Counted from the first letter of the stretch, positions 24,888-34,076 are shown. The stretch: DNA of 64,000 nucleotides from Sedimentitalea nanhaiensis DSM 24252 (GCF_000473225.1 NZ_KI421509.1:1512045-1576044), one strand, 5' to 3'. Numbers and translations are program-made. The notes: generated by a model not told the origin, from the letters alone.

Positions 24888-25945
24888 GCCTCGTCCACCT
24901 GCAGGGCAGCGGCCAGTTCGGCGGGATGCACGGTGCCCACACACATGCCTGAGTCGTCCCAGACCGGAACCGGCTCGTACAGATCCATGCATTTGGCCAG
25001 CGCCGCATCCAGTGTCATATTGCGGCGCAGTCCAGGATCGTCCGGCCCCCGAACATGGCCGCCGCCATCGCCACTGTGCATGACCGAGGCGACCCGCGCA
25101 TGGCGCCCCCTGGCGACGTCCTTGGCAAATTCGCGGACATAGTCATCCACCGGATTCAGCACGATTTCGGTCGGTGTGCCGATCTGCACGATCCTGCCAT
25201 CGCGCATGATCGCGATCCGGTCGGCCAGTTTCAGGGCTTCGTTGATGTCATGGGTTATGAACACGATGGTGGTGTTCAGATTGGCACGGATCTGCAGGAA
25301 CTCGTCCTGCAACTGGCGGCGGATCAGCGGGTCCAGAGCCGAGAACGGCTCGTCCAGAAACCAAACCTCGCAATCGGCCACCAGCGAGCGCGCGATGCCG
25401 ACACGCTGGCGCTGTCCGCCTGACAGCTCGCGCGGATAGGTGTCTTCGCGCCCCGACAGGCCGACCAGATCTATCACGGTCTGTGCCTTGGCCCGCCGCG
25501 CGGCCTGTTTCACGCCCTGAACCCGCAGCGGATAGGCCACGTTCTGCGCCACGGTCATATGCGGAAACAGGCCAAAATGCTGGAACACCATGCCCAGTTT
25601 GTTGCGCCGCAACTCGATCAGCCGCTGCTTGCTGGCGGTAACAATATCCTCGCCGTGGATGCGGATTTCGCCGCCGGTCGGATCCAGAAGATGCGAAATA
25701 CAGCGCACCAGAGTGGATTTGCCCGAGCCTGACAGGCCCATGATAACAAACAACTCGCCCTCGGCGACTTCGAATGTCGCGTCCTGTACCGCCGGGATCA
25801 GCCCCTTGTCGCGCAAGGCCACCGCCGCCGCAGCGGCATCGCCGCCCGATTGCGCCAGTGCCTGGGCCAGCGCAGGTTCTGAGTCCGGCCCAAACACCTG
25901 CCACACGTGGCGGCAGGTGATGGCAGGTGCTGTGTCGCTGCTCAC
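24884..25945 (-). CDS. Betaine/proline-type ABC transporter ATP-binding protein (ProV/OpuAA-like)
   Basis: 353 residues with a GTG start. Walker A GLSGSGKST (70-78), Q-loop in FQHFGLFPHMTVAQN, signature LSGGQRQRVGIARSL, Walker B and switch VWFLDEPFSALD, and the H-loop in FITHDINEA. A C-terminal part (about 285-353) is a shortened CBS-like region (TLDAALAKCMDLYEPVPVWDDSGMCVG), as in osmoprotectant-type ATPases. It follows the binding protein gene by ten bases and overlaps the permease by four. Together the three form one importer for a quaternary amine or similar solute. Confidence 0.92.
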   Translation of the reverse strand: MSSDTAPAITCRHVWQVFGPDSEPALAQALAQSGGDAAAAAVALRDKGLIPAVQDATFEVAEGELFVIMGLSGSGKSTLVRCISHLLDPTGGEIRIHGEDIVTASKQRLIELRRNKLGMVFQHFGLFPHMTVAQNVAYPLRVQGVKQAARRAKAQTVIDLVGLSGREDTYPRELSGGQRQRVGIARSLVADCEVWFLDEPFSALDPLIRRQLQDEFLQIRANLNTTIVFITHDINEALKLADRIAIMRDGRIVQIGTPTEIVLNPVDDYVREFAKDVARGRHARVASVMHSGDGGGHVRGPDDPGLRRNMTLDAALAKCMDLYEPVPVWDDSGMCVGTVHPAELAAALQVDEA

Positions 25946-25955
25946 GCGGTGCGTC

Positions 25956-26906
25956 TCAGTTCAGCGCGGCATCGACGACGGGGCGCCAACTGTCCTGGTT
26001 CGCGGCCATCCATTCGGCCACCACCGTTTCGACCGAGCCGCCATCGACATCAATCGCACCCATCATCGGTTGCTGGTCCTCGACGCTCAGTTGATAGTTG
26101 GACAGGATTTCAAAGGCTGCGGGCCACTTTTCCTCGGTTCCCGACCAGGCCGCCTTAAAGATCCGCGACGGTGCAAAATCGCAGTCATTAACCGCATCCG
26201 GGTTCGGCCCCCAGGCCGGATCGGTAAAGCAATCCTCGTTGCCGACAGGAAGATCGACAAATTTCACATCATAGGCGGACATCGCCCAATGCGGCTGCCA
26301 GAAGGTAATCAGCAGTGGCGATTTCTTTTCGGTGGCGGCGCGCAACTCAGTGATCAACGCCCCTTCGGACCCCGCCGGAACAGCCTTGAACGGCAGTGCA
26401 AGACCGATCATGCGGTCCGCCCCCGGCGTACCCCAATCCGCCGGATAGTCCACCAGACGCCCCAGGGGAATGGTGTCGGCAGTCGCGAATTGCGGCGCGC
26501 AGTCCATCAATGCCTCCCAGGCAGGCAGGCCTGGGCAAATCTCGGCCACATGTGCGGGGTAGGCGATGCCTTCCTTCGCATCCAGCCCCAGATCTCCGAT
26601 CTCGACCACACCGCCAGCCTCGACCTGCTTGGCATATTCATCCGACACGTTGGAAGACCAGATTTCCAGCGTCGCATGTACGTCACCATCCCCGATGGCC
26701 TGAAACTGGTTCATCATGCCGGCAGTGACATATTCGACTTGATATCCGGCGGCTTTCAGCATTTCGCCCGCGATATGGGTGGTGACATGCTGGCCCGTCC
26801 ATTCATTGATCGCCAGCTTGATCGGTTCATCCACCGCACCCAGTTCTGCGGCGGTCATCGGGCCTGCCAGCGCGGACAGCACCAGCCCAAAGCCAAGTGA
26901 TTTCAT
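25956..26906 (-). CDS. Glycine betaine-type (OpuAC) ABC substrate-binding protein
   Basis: 316 residues with an N-terminal signal peptide (MKSLGFGLVLSALAGPMTAA). OpuAC-type features: IKLAINEWTGQHVTTHIAGEML, QVEYVTAGMMNQFQAIGDGDVHATLEIWSSN, and LLITFWQPHWAMSAYDVKFVDLP with aromatic residues suited to binding trimethylammonium-like cations. GGGAG sits seven bases before ATG 26906. It is the first gene of the operon ending at the FAD oxidoreductase. There is a 103-base gap to the upstream SDR gene, so a separate promoter is likely though none is obvious. Confidence 0.92.
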   Translation of the reverse strand: MKSLGFGLVLSALAGPMTAAELGAVDEPIKLAINEWTGQHVTTHIAGEMLKAAGYQVEYVTAGMMNQFQAIGDGDVHATLEIWSSNVSDEYAKQVEAGGVVEIGDLGLDAKEGIAYPAHVAEICPGLPAWEALMDCAPQFATADTIPLGRLVDYPADWGTPGADRMIGLALPFKAVPAGSEGALITELRAATEKKSPLLITFWQPHWAMSAYDVKFVDLPVGNEDCFTDPAWGPNPDAVNDCDFAPSRIFKAAWSGTEEKWPAAFEILSNYQLSVEDQQPMMGAIDVDGGSVETVVAEWMAANQDSWRPVVDAALN

Positions 26907-27009
26907 CGTGTCTCTCCCTGTTCCGTTGTTTTGCGGCAGTATTCTGAAAATCAGCCTGCATGTCACGTCACGATTAGCAGAGACGCAGATCGGGGTCGAC
27001 AGGATCGGT

Positions 27010-27768
27010 TCACGCCTTGCGGATATTGCGCTCCATCAGATGCCGATACAGGCGGGGCGACAGTCGGTTGATCCACCAGGCCATCCATGCGACCCGACCC
27101 ACGGGAATCATCGTCGCCCCACGGTCCAGACCGCGAAGGATGTGGGCCGCCGCCTCGCCGGGTTTCATGGAGCCTATGGCGTCACCGGCCGAACCGGGGC
27201 GGGCAAGCCCACCCTTGGCGGATCGATCGGCACCGATATTGGTCGCAACAAAGGACGGCGCGGCAATCACGCATCGCACCCCGTGAGGCGCTTCTTCCGA
27301 GCGCAGGGACGTAAAAAAACCCTGCAACGCATGTTTTGACGCCGCATAGGCCGTGCGGTGATAAAGCGGCGCAAAGCCGGCCACGGAAGAGATGGCCAGA
27401 TGCGTGCCCCGCGCTGCGCGCACCGGATGCAGCAGGGCACGGGTCAGGGCAGTCGCCGAGAAATAGTTGACTTCGAACAGTTTGCGCATGGTGGCATAAA
27501 ATGTGTCCTGGAACGCCGCAACGCTGGTGACACCGGCGTTGTAGATTACCAGATCGATACTGGGACGGGACCGGACAATCTGCTCGACCGCCGCATCCAG
27601 CTGGCCGCCGTCGGTCAGATCGCAATCAATCGGTAGCTGGTTATTTGTCTCCGCCAACCCGGTTACATCCAGATCCAGCAAGACTGTGCACCACCCACGC
27701 TCCTGCAAGGCCTGCGCCAGCGCACGCCCCAGACCGCCCGCGCCCCCCGTGATCACCGCAGTTTTCAC
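27010..27768 (-). CDS. Short-chain dehydrogenase/reductase
   Basis: 252 residues from a GTG at 27768, which overlaps the stop of the upstream epimerase gene by two bases within GTGA; a GAGG lies seven bases before. Another GTG at 27789 is possible. The nucleotide fold is TAVITGGAGGLGRAL, with VIYNAGV, catalytic Ser in LAISSVAGF and Tyr/Lys in RTAYAASKHAL. The C-terminus is hydrophobic and basic (VAWMAWWINRLSPRLYRHLM), like SDRs acting on lipids or steroids. It is the last gene of the TetR-controlled monooxygenase operon. Confidence 0.88.
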   Translation of the reverse strand: MKTAVITGGAGGLGRALAQALQERGWCTVLLDLDVTGLAETNNQLPIDCDLTDGGQLDAAVEQIVRSRPSIDLVIYNAGVTSVAAFQDTFYATMRKLFEVNYFSATALTRALLHPVRAARGTHLAISSVAGFAPLYHRTAYAASKHALQGFFTSLRSEEAPHGVRCVIAAPSFVATNIGADRSAKGGLARPGSAGDAIGSMKPGEAAAHILRGLDRGATMIPVGRVAWMAWWINRLSPRLYRHLMERNIRKA

Positions 27769-28697
27769 AGCCCCGCCTCGCGTTGCCACAATTCGAAAAC
27801 CTGGGCGCTGGTTTTCATCGGGACATAGCCGAACCGCTCCTTCAGGGCCTGGTTGTCCAACACCGGTCGGAATTGCAGAAATCGCACCTGTTCCGGCCCA
27901 TAGCGGCTGACCCGCAGCGGGCGGGCCACCGCCAATACGGCGCGCAGCAGCCAGGCCGGCACCCGCAGCACCGGTTTGCCTAGCGCAGCCCCCAGATCGC
28001 TGACTCCCAACGCACCGTCAGCCGCGACGTTGTAGATGCCCGCTGGTCCATCGGTGGCGGCGCGGCGCAGGATATGGGCCAGATCCTCGGTCCAGATAAA
28101 GACAAACGGGCTCTCACAGCCCGTGATGCCCAACAGACGCGGCTTATGAAACAGGGCCGTAATCTGGTTCTCGGTGCCCTTGCCCAGGACGGTGCCCACG
28201 CGCAGCACCACCTGTTCCAGTTGAGGCGCATCGATACGGGCCTGTTCAAGCATCTCTTCGACCAGGCGCTTGTGATGGGCATAGGGAAAGACCGCATTCC
28301 CACGCAACGGATCGCTTTCGCGCAGCGGCATGGGGTTATCGGCATGATAGCCATAGGCCGCACCGGATGACGTTACCACGAGCCGCCGCACCCCGTTTGC
28401 AATGGCCGCGTTCAGGACGTTCTGCGTTCCGGTCACATCCACGGCATAGGCGGTTTCGGGACGCATCCCCTTTGGCGGGGTGACGATCGAGGCCAGATGC
28501 ACGATCACATCGGGGCGGATCCGTCCGATCAGCCGCACCGGATCCTGTCCGGTTACATCCATGCGCTCGAATCGCATGCTTGTCGGCAAGTTCGGCGGCG
28601 CGGCCAGGTCGGTGGCAATCACCTCGTGCCCATCAAGGCGGCGCAGCATGGCGCGCCCAATCATGCCCGCCGCCCCGGTGATCAGGATCCTGCTCAT
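27765..28697 (-). CDS. NAD-dependent epimerase/dehydratase family protein
   Basis: 310 residues, extended SDR. The N-terminal ILITGAAGMIGRAMLRRL binds NAD. VIHLASIVTPPKG follows, and the catalytic region has VVTSSGAAYGYHADNP and YAHHKRLVEEML, where the usual YxxxK appears as Tyr-Ala-His-His-Lys. The start ATG overlaps the BASS transporter stop by four bases. In this context (monooxygenase, organic anion transporter, second SDR) it more likely oxidises or reduces a terpenoid or steroid-like alcohol than a nucleotide sugar; this is inference. Confidence 0.85.
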   Translation of the reverse strand: MSRILITGAAGMIGRAMLRRLDGHEVIATDLAAPPNLPTSMRFERMDVTGQDPVRLIGRIRPDVIVHLASIVTPPKGMRPETAYAVDVTGTQNVLNAAIANGVRRLVVTSSGAAYGYHADNPMPLRESDPLRGNAVFPYAHHKRLVEEMLEQARIDAPQLEQVVLRVGTVLGKGTENQITALFHKPRLLGITGCESPFVFIWTEDLAHILRRAATDGPAGIYNVAADGALGVSDLGAALGKPVLRVPAWLLRAVLAVARPLRVSRYGPEQVRFLQFRPVLDNQALKERFGYVPMKTSAQVFELWQREAGL

Positions 28698-29593
28698 CGG
28701 GAGGCCACGGTCCGGTTCATCACTGCGGCCAGTGCCAGCCCGGAAATCGCATGCCATATCCCCCAGGTGGCGGCGACCACAGCCATACCGCCCAAGCCCC
28801 CGAAGAAGCCGAAGATCAGCACCAAGCCCAGACCCGAATTCTGGATACCTGTTTCGATGGTGATGGCGCGCCGGTTGAACGGGGACAGCCCGGTCAACGT
28901 GGCCAGACCGAATCCGCCCGCAAACGCCAGTGCGTTATGCGCGATAACCAGCGCCGCGACAGCGCCCGCGTACAGGAGGAAATAGGTCCAGTTTGCCGCC
29001 AGCGCCAGGATCACGAAAGATATAAAAATCGCAACCGACAACAGCTGCAGAGGTTTGCGGATACGCCCGGCCAGGTCCGGACGCCGGGCGTTCAGCAAGA
29101 CACCCGATATCAGCGGCAGGATCAGCATGCCGCCAACGGTGATCGCCACCGACACCGGGTCAATCGCGGTATCGTGCAGGATCGCATGGGTCGGATCGTA
29201 CAGGCTGCCCCAAAAGGCGATGTTCAGCGGCGTAATCAGAATGGCCCCCACCGTGGAAAATGCCGTCATGGATACCGACAGCGCCGCATTGCCCCCGGCG
29301 CGATGGGTCATATAGTTCGACAGGTTGCCGCCCGGACAGGCGGCCACCAGGATCAGACCCAAAGCGATAGACGGGCGCGGCGCGGTCGACAGCACCAGCA
29401 GAAACGTCAGCGCAGGCAGAATGACGAATTGCGAGATCAATCCCACGATCAGCGGTTTGGGAGCCACAAGAACACGTCGGAAATCTGCTGGCGTCAGATC
29501 AATCGCCACCGAGAACATCATCACCGCAAGAACCCCGTTCAACAGCGCCAGGGTCTGGGGGCTGAAATTCAGGGTGATGTCATCGATTCCCAT
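28694..29593 (-). CDS. Bile acid:sodium symporter (BASS) family transporter
   Basis: 299 residues with about ten hydrophobic helices. Conserved parts include MMFSVAIDLTPADFRRV, AACPGGNLSNYMTHRAGGNAALSVSMTAFST and ITIETGIQNSGLGLVLIFGF, the two crossover regions that bind sodium in the family. The start ATG (29593) shares one base with the monooxygenase stop (TGATG). It probably takes up the substrate for the linked monooxygenase and dehydrogenases. Confidence 0.9.
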   Translation of the reverse strand: MGIDDITLNFSPQTLALLNGVLAVMMFSVAIDLTPADFRRVLVAPKPLIVGLISQFVILPALTFLLVLSTAPRPSIALGLILVAACPGGNLSNYMTHRAGGNAALSVSMTAFSTVGAILITPLNIAFWGSLYDPTHAILHDTAIDPVSVAITVGGMLILPLISGVLLNARRPDLAGRIRKPLQLLSVAIFISFVILALAANWTYFLLYAGAVAALVIAHNALAFAGGFGLATLTGLSPFNRRAITIETGIQNSGLGLVLIFGFFGGLGGMAVVAATWGIWHAISGLALAAVMNRTVASR

Positions 29594-30909
29594 CACGCAC
29601 CTTGACCGCCCAGCACCTTGATCCAGGCATTGACGGTGCCGCGATAGGCGGTCTTGTCTACGTAATAGGCCATGCGTTCCAGATCGAGATATTTCATACC
29701 CCCGGTCACCCGGTTGAACCCGTCGGCTTTTTCCGCCTGCAGCAGACGCGCTTCGTTGCGCCCCTGCCGCAAACCGGCGATATAGCGCGCCACCATCTCG
29801 GCCTGCTCGTGCCGCCCCTGCCACCCCAGCCCGCTGGCCTCGATCATGCCCATCACGAACAGGTCGTCACGCGTGGGGTGCAGGGCATTCAGGAACAAGT
29901 GCGGCGCGCTACCCTGCCTGTTCAATTGCGCATCGTCGATGAACGGATAATGCAGCCGATAACCCGTCGCCGCCAGGATCATGTCATAGTCGGCTTGGGT
30001 TCCGTCTTTGAAATGCACTGTATTTCCATCCAGCCGATCAATGTCAGGGCGCACCCGCAAATCGCCATGCCCGGCGTGGTACAGCACCAGCGAGTTGACC
30101 ACCGGGTGGCTTTCGTAAAGTTGATAGTCCGGTTTCGGAAAGCCGTATCTCTGCGGATTGCCCACGAACCACCCCAGGATCAGCTTGTCGATCCGCCGCT
30201 TGAGCCACATTGGCAACCTGATCGCACCGCCAATTGAATCGGCGGGTTTGCCAAAGACGTATTTGGGCACAAAATAGTAGCCCCGGCGCATTGACAGATC
30301 GCAACTGACCCCATGATGGATGGCATCGACCGCAATGTCGCATCCGGAATTGCCCGCGCCCACAACCAGCACACGTTTGCCGTCGAACTGGCGCGCGCGG
30401 CGATAGTCGCAGGCATGGATCAGCTCGCCCGAGAAGTCTCCGGAAAAGCGCGGAATGTTGGGTTCGGACAGCGTCCCATTGGCAATCATCACCCCGGCAA
30501 ACACCGCCTCGTGCTCACCCCGCGCATCGCGCCAGGTAACGCGCCAGCCCTCGCCATCCGCCCCCAGCGGTTCGGTTCGCAACACTTCGGCGTCGAACAG
30601 AAAATGTCGCCGCAGATCGAAATGGTCGGCAAAATCACTGAAATATTGCCGCATCTCGCGGTGTGACGGATATTCCGCCACCGCGTCGCGCATCGGGAAA
30701 TCGGCGAACTCGGTCATTCGTTTGGACGAAATCAGATGCGCGCTTTCGTACATGGTCGATTTCGGGTTCTCGATGTCCCACAACCCGCCCACGTCCGAAT
30801 GCGCTTCGAACCCCTGAAAGGCAATCCCCTGTTCAGTCAGGGTTTTGGCCGCAGCCAGACCCATAGGCCCGGCCCCGATCAGGGCGAACTGTTCGCGTGT
30901 TTCGGCCAT
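29593..30909 (-). CDS. Flavin-containing monooxygenase
   Basis: 438 residues from ATG 30909, which has GGAG six bases upstream; ATG 30921 is also possible. FAD site FALIGAGPMGLAAAKTL near the N-terminus, the FMO fingerprint-like FSGELIHACDYRRA (F-x-G-x3-H-x3-Y) and the NADPH site VLVVGAGNSGCDIAVDA all appear, followed by LAATGYRLHYPF. It could be an N/S-oxygenase or a Baeyer-Villiger-like enzyme. It is the first gene of a four-gene operon divergent from a TetR regulator with a shared palindrome. Confidence 0.9.
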   Translation of the reverse strand: MAETREQFALIGAGPMGLAAAKTLTEQGIAFQGFEAHSDVGGLWDIENPKSTMYESAHLISSKRMTEFADFPMRDAVAEYPSHREMRQYFSDFADHFDLRRHFLFDAEVLRTEPLGADGEGWRVTWRDARGEHEAVFAGVMIANGTLSEPNIPRFSGDFSGELIHACDYRRARQFDGKRVLVVGAGNSGCDIAVDAIHHGVSCDLSMRRGYYFVPKYVFGKPADSIGGAIRLPMWLKRRIDKLILGWFVGNPQRYGFPKPDYQLYESHPVVNSLVLYHAGHGDLRVRPDIDRLDGNTVHFKDGTQADYDMILAATGYRLHYPFIDDAQLNRQGSAPHLFLNALHPTRDDLFVMGMIEASGLGWQGRHEQAEMVARYIAGLRQGRNEARLLQAEKADGFNRVTGGMKYLDLERMAYYVDKTAYRGTVNAWIKVLGGQGA

Positions 30910-30935
30910 GCGGGTCTCCATGATTCCCCGCTAAC

Positions 30936-30951
30936 TTGAACAAACGTTCAA
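30936..30951. promoter_or_regulatory. TetR-type operator TTGAACAAACGTTCAA
   Basis: Inverted repeat with perfect 6-bp arms (TTGAAC/GTTCAA) and a 4-base centre, placed in the 61-base gap between the monooxygenase and the TetR gene. The size and position fit a TetR-family operator controlling both directions. Confidence 0.65.
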
Positions 30952-30970
30952 AATAAGACAAGCTGATTTA

Positions 30971-31633
30971 ATGAGTGAAGAAGTTAACATTGAAAAACAA
31001 CGCCAAAGGGCCCCGTCCAAACGTGCGATCCAGTCACGAGACCGCATTCTGGACGCTGCGGAACGGGTGTTTGCACAAAAGGGATTCGACGGCGCCACCA
31101 TTCGCGACATCGCTGCGGCAGCGAATACACAGGTGGGCTTGGTGCACCATCACGGCGGCGGCAAAGCAGAGCTTTTTGCCCGCACTGTCCAGCGCCGGGC
31201 GGCGGAACTGTCCGCGCTGCGACTGGAGATGCTGAACCGGCGCAAGGCGACCGGGCCTGTGATCCTGCGCGATGTGTTGGAATGCTTCTTTGGCCCCTAT
31301 CTGGACCGCGCCGCCGCTGGCGGCCCGCAATGGCTGGCCTATGCGAGGTTGGTGGCGCTTGTCTCGTCCGACCTTCGCTGGCGTCCGATAGCGGCAGAAG
31401 TCTTTGATCCCACGGCGAACCGGTTCATCGACGAGATCGGCGCACTGTTCCCGAATGCGCCGCGTGCTGCGATCGCGGCGGGCTTTGTCTATTCTGTATC
31501 AGCGATGCTTGCACAGGTGACCTCGACCTGGCGGATCCAGGCTTTGGGCGAAACCGACATACGCCCGGACATACAGTTGGATGCGCTGGTTACCTTCTGT
31601 GCCGCTGGGCTCACCGCCAGTCTAACGTCCTAG
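30971..31633 (+). CDS. TetR-family transcriptional regulator
   Basis: 220 residues. The N-terminal helix-turn-helix region reads SRDRILDAAERVFAQKGFDGATIRDIAAAANTQVGLVHHHGGGKAELF (residues about 22-70), with the usual YYHF segment replaced by VHHHGGG. The C-terminal domain resembles those regulators with a TetR_C ligand pocket and a hydrophobic VYSVSAMLAQ helix. It is divergent from the monooxygenase operon over a 16-bp palindrome, so it is probably that operon's repressor. Its 3' end overlaps eda by 12 bases in convergent orientation. Confidence 0.9.
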   Translation: MSEEVNIEKQRQRAPSKRAIQSRDRILDAAERVFAQKGFDGATIRDIAAAANTQVGLVHHHGGGKAELFARTVQRRAAELSALRLEMLNRRKATGPVILRDVLECFFGPYLDRAAAGGPQWLAYARLVALVSSDLRWRPIAAEVFDPTANRFIDEIGALFPNAPRAAIAAGFVYSVSAMLAQVTSTWRIQALGETDIRPDIQLDALVTFCAAGLTASLTS

Positions 31634-32263
31634 CATGCTGGCGGTGCGGGCCAGGCTTTCGATGCCCGCCCAGTCTCCTGCGGCCATCAGGTCTGCGGGC
31701 GCGACCCAACTGCCCCCCGCGCACAGAACGTTGGACAAAGTGAGATAACTCAGTGCGTTGGACGGGGTGACCCCGCCGGTGGGGCAAAAGGTGATCTGTG
31801 GTAGCGGTGCCCCGATGGCTTTGAGCGCGGGAGCGCCCCCCGACGCTTCGGCGGGAAAGAACTTCAACATATCGTAACCACGTTCCAGCAACACCATCGC
31901 TTCGCTGGCAGTGGCCGCCCCCGGCAGCGTCGGCAGGCCCTCAGCCTCGCAGGCGGCCAACAATCGGTCGGTGGCACCGGGAGATACGCCAAACCGGGCA
32001 CCGGCCCTGCGCGCCGCGCGTACATCCTCCGGGGATATCAGCGTCCCGGCCCCCACGATGCCACCCGGCACCTGGGACATGATTTTTATCGCTTCGAGCG
32101 CTGCGGGCGTGCGCAATGTCACCTCAAGCGCGGGTAATCCGCCCGCAACCAGCGCCTCGGCCAAAGGGCGGGCGTGGGCGGCATCGTGGATCACCAGCAC
32201 CGGAACGATCGGGGCACGGGCACAGATGTCGCGGGTGGCCTGGCTTGCCTCTTGCGGTGTCAT
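31622..32263 (-). CDS. eda: 2-dehydro-3-deoxyphosphogluconate (KDPG) aldolase
   Basis: 213 residues. Splits KDPG into pyruvate and glyceraldehyde 3-phosphate, the last step of the Entner-Doudoroff pathway. The catalytic Glu is in PALEVTLRTPAALEAI and the Schiff-base Lys in MLKFFPAEASGG. VGAGTLISPEDVRAA and FCPTGGVTPSNA bind phosphate. ATG 32263 has AGGGA seven bases upstream and lies four bases after the edd stop, so the pair is co-transcribed. Confidence 0.96.
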   Translation of the reverse strand: MTPQEASQATRDICARAPIVPVLVIHDAAHARPLAEALVAGGLPALEVTLRTPAALEAIKIMSQVPGGIVGAGTLISPEDVRAARRAGARFGVSPGATDRLLAACEAEGLPTLPGAATASEAMVLLERGYDMLKFFPAEASGGAPALKAIGAPLPQITFCPTGGVTPSNALSYLTLSNVLCAGGSWVAPADLMAAGDWAGIESLARTASMLGR

Positions 32264-32267
32264 GAGT

Positions 32268-34076
32268 TCATCCCTGAAATATTGTCGCGCCGGCATCGGC
32301 CGAACACACAGATCGGCGGAAGGTGGCAAAAAGTTCCCGACCGATACCGGCCTCGTTTGCGGACAGGTCCGCCTTGACGGCGGGACGATCCAGCACCCCT
32401 TTGGTCAGGATATCCAGCACCCCGGCCCTGGCGTCAACCCGCAGGATATCGCCATCCTGCAGGCGTGCAATCGCGCCGTCATCCAGCGCTTCCGGACAGA
32501 CATGGATCGCGGCCGGCACTTTGCCCGATGCCCCGGACATGCGCCCGTCGGTGACCAATGCCACCTTTTGCCCACGCCCCTGCAGAATGGACAACAGCGG
32601 TGTCAGGCTATGCAACTCGGGCATGCCATTGGCCTTGGGGCCCTGAAACCGCACCACGACGATCACATCGTCGGTAAATTCGCCCGCCTTGAAGGCTGCC
32701 TTGACCGCATCCTGATCCGAAAACACCCGCACCGGTGCCTGGACGATCTGATGTTCGGGCGCCACAGCCGAAACCTTCATGACCGCCGTTCCCAGACTGC
32801 CTGTCAGACGCTTCAGACCGCCGGTGGGTTGGAACGGATCGGCAAAGGGCCGCAGGATCTTGTCATTCAGGCTGCTGCCGGATCCGGGCTGCCAGGACAA
32901 CTGACCATCGATCAGCTTGGGATCAGCCGTATAATGCGCCAGCCCCTGCCCCGCGACGGTATGGGTGTCAGGGTGCAACATACCACCGGCGAGCAGCTCG
33001 CCGATCATATAGCCCAGCCCTCCGGCGGCATGGAAATGGTTCACATCCGCCAGCCCGTTTGGATAGACCCGCGCCATTAACGGGACAACGTCGGACAGGT
33101 CGGAAAAATCCTGCCAATCCAGAACGATCCCCCCGGCCCGGGCCATGGCCACCAGGTGAATCACCAGGTTGGTTGACCCACCGGTCGCATTCAGCCCGAC
33201 GATTCCGTTCACAAACGCCTTTTCGTCCAGGATTTCGCTAACCGGTGTATAATCGTTGCCCAGGGCGCTCAGTGCCAGTGCCCGGCGCGCACCTTCTATT
33301 GTCAGCGCATCGCGTAATTCTGTGTTGGGCGTGACAAAGCTGGCACCCGGCAGGTGCAGCCCCATGAATTCCATCAGCATCTGGTTGGTGTTTGCGGTGC
33401 CGTAAAACGTGCAGGTGCCCGGGCCGTGATAAGCCGCCATTTCGGCCGCCATCAGCGTATCGCGTCCGACTTCTCCGGCAGCAAATTTCTGCCGGACCTT
33501 TGCCTTTTCGTCATTGGGCAACCCGCTGGTCATCGGTCCGGCGGGTAAAAACACGATGGGCAGATGCCCAAAGCTTTGCGCCGCGATCACCAGACCCGGA
33601 ACGATCTTGTCGCACACCCCCAGAAACACCGCCGCATCGAAAGTGTTGTGCGACATGGCCACTCCGGTCGCCAGCGCGATCACGTCGCGCGAAAACAGGC
33701 TGAGTTCCATGCCTGCCTCGCCCTGGGTCACCCCGTCGCACATCGCGGGGACCCCACCGGCGACCTGGGCTGTGCCACCGGCCCCGCGTACGGCCGCGCG
33801 GATCAGATCGGGATACCGCTCGAACGGCTGATGGGCCGACAGCATATCGTTATAGGCGGTGACGATGCCCAGATTGCCAGACGTACCCCGCGCCAGCGCA
33901 TCCTGATCGGACCCCGCCGCCGCAAAGGCATGGGCCTGCCCGCTGCATGACAAATGCGCCCGCGCCGGTCCCTTTTGCCGTGCCAAACGCATTCGCTCCA
34001 GATAAGAACCGCGCGTTGGTGCGCTGCGGGCAATGATCCGGTCCGTAACCATGTCGATTGTGGAATGCAGGCTCAT
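32268..34076 (-). CDS. edd: Phosphogluconate dehydratase
   Basis: 602 residues, usual length. Dehydrates 6-phosphogluconate to KDPG; an iron-sulfur enzyme of the IlvD/Edd family. Seen: GIVTAYNDMLSAHQPFERYPDLI, PAMCDGVTQGEAGMELSLFSRDVIA, FLGVCDKIVPG (iron-sulfur Cys), GTCTFYGTANTNQ and ALVTDGRMSGASGKVPAAIHV. With eda this gives the Entner-Doudoroff route typical of marine alphaproteobacteria. A LacI-type operator candidate lies 110 bases upstream. Confidence 0.97.
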   Translation of the reverse strand: MSLHSTIDMVTDRIIARSAPTRGSYLERMRLARQKGPARAHLSCSGQAHAFAAAGSDQDALARGTSGNLGIVTAYNDMLSAHQPFERYPDLIRAAVRGAGGTAQVAGGVPAMCDGVTQGEAGMELSLFSRDVIALATGVAMSHNTFDAAVFLGVCDKIVPGLVIAAQSFGHLPIVFLPAGPMTSGLPNDEKAKVRQKFAAGEVGRDTLMAAEMAAYHGPGTCTFYGTANTNQMLMEFMGLHLPGASFVTPNTELRDALTIEGARRALALSALGNDYTPVSEILDEKAFVNGIVGLNATGGSTNLVIHLVAMARAGGIVLDWQDFSDLSDVVPLMARVYPNGLADVNHFHAAGGLGYMIGELLAGGMLHPDTHTVAGQGLAHYTADPKLIDGQLSWQPGSGSSLNDKILRPFADPFQPTGGLKRLTGSLGTAVMKVSAVAPEHQIVQAPVRVFSDQDAVKAAFKAGEFTDDVIVVVRFQGPKANGMPELHSLTPLLSILQGRGQKVALVTDGRMSGASGKVPAAIHVCPEALDDGAIARLQDGDILRVDARAGVLDILTKGVLDRPAVKADLSANEAGIGRELFATFRRSVCSADAGATIFQG

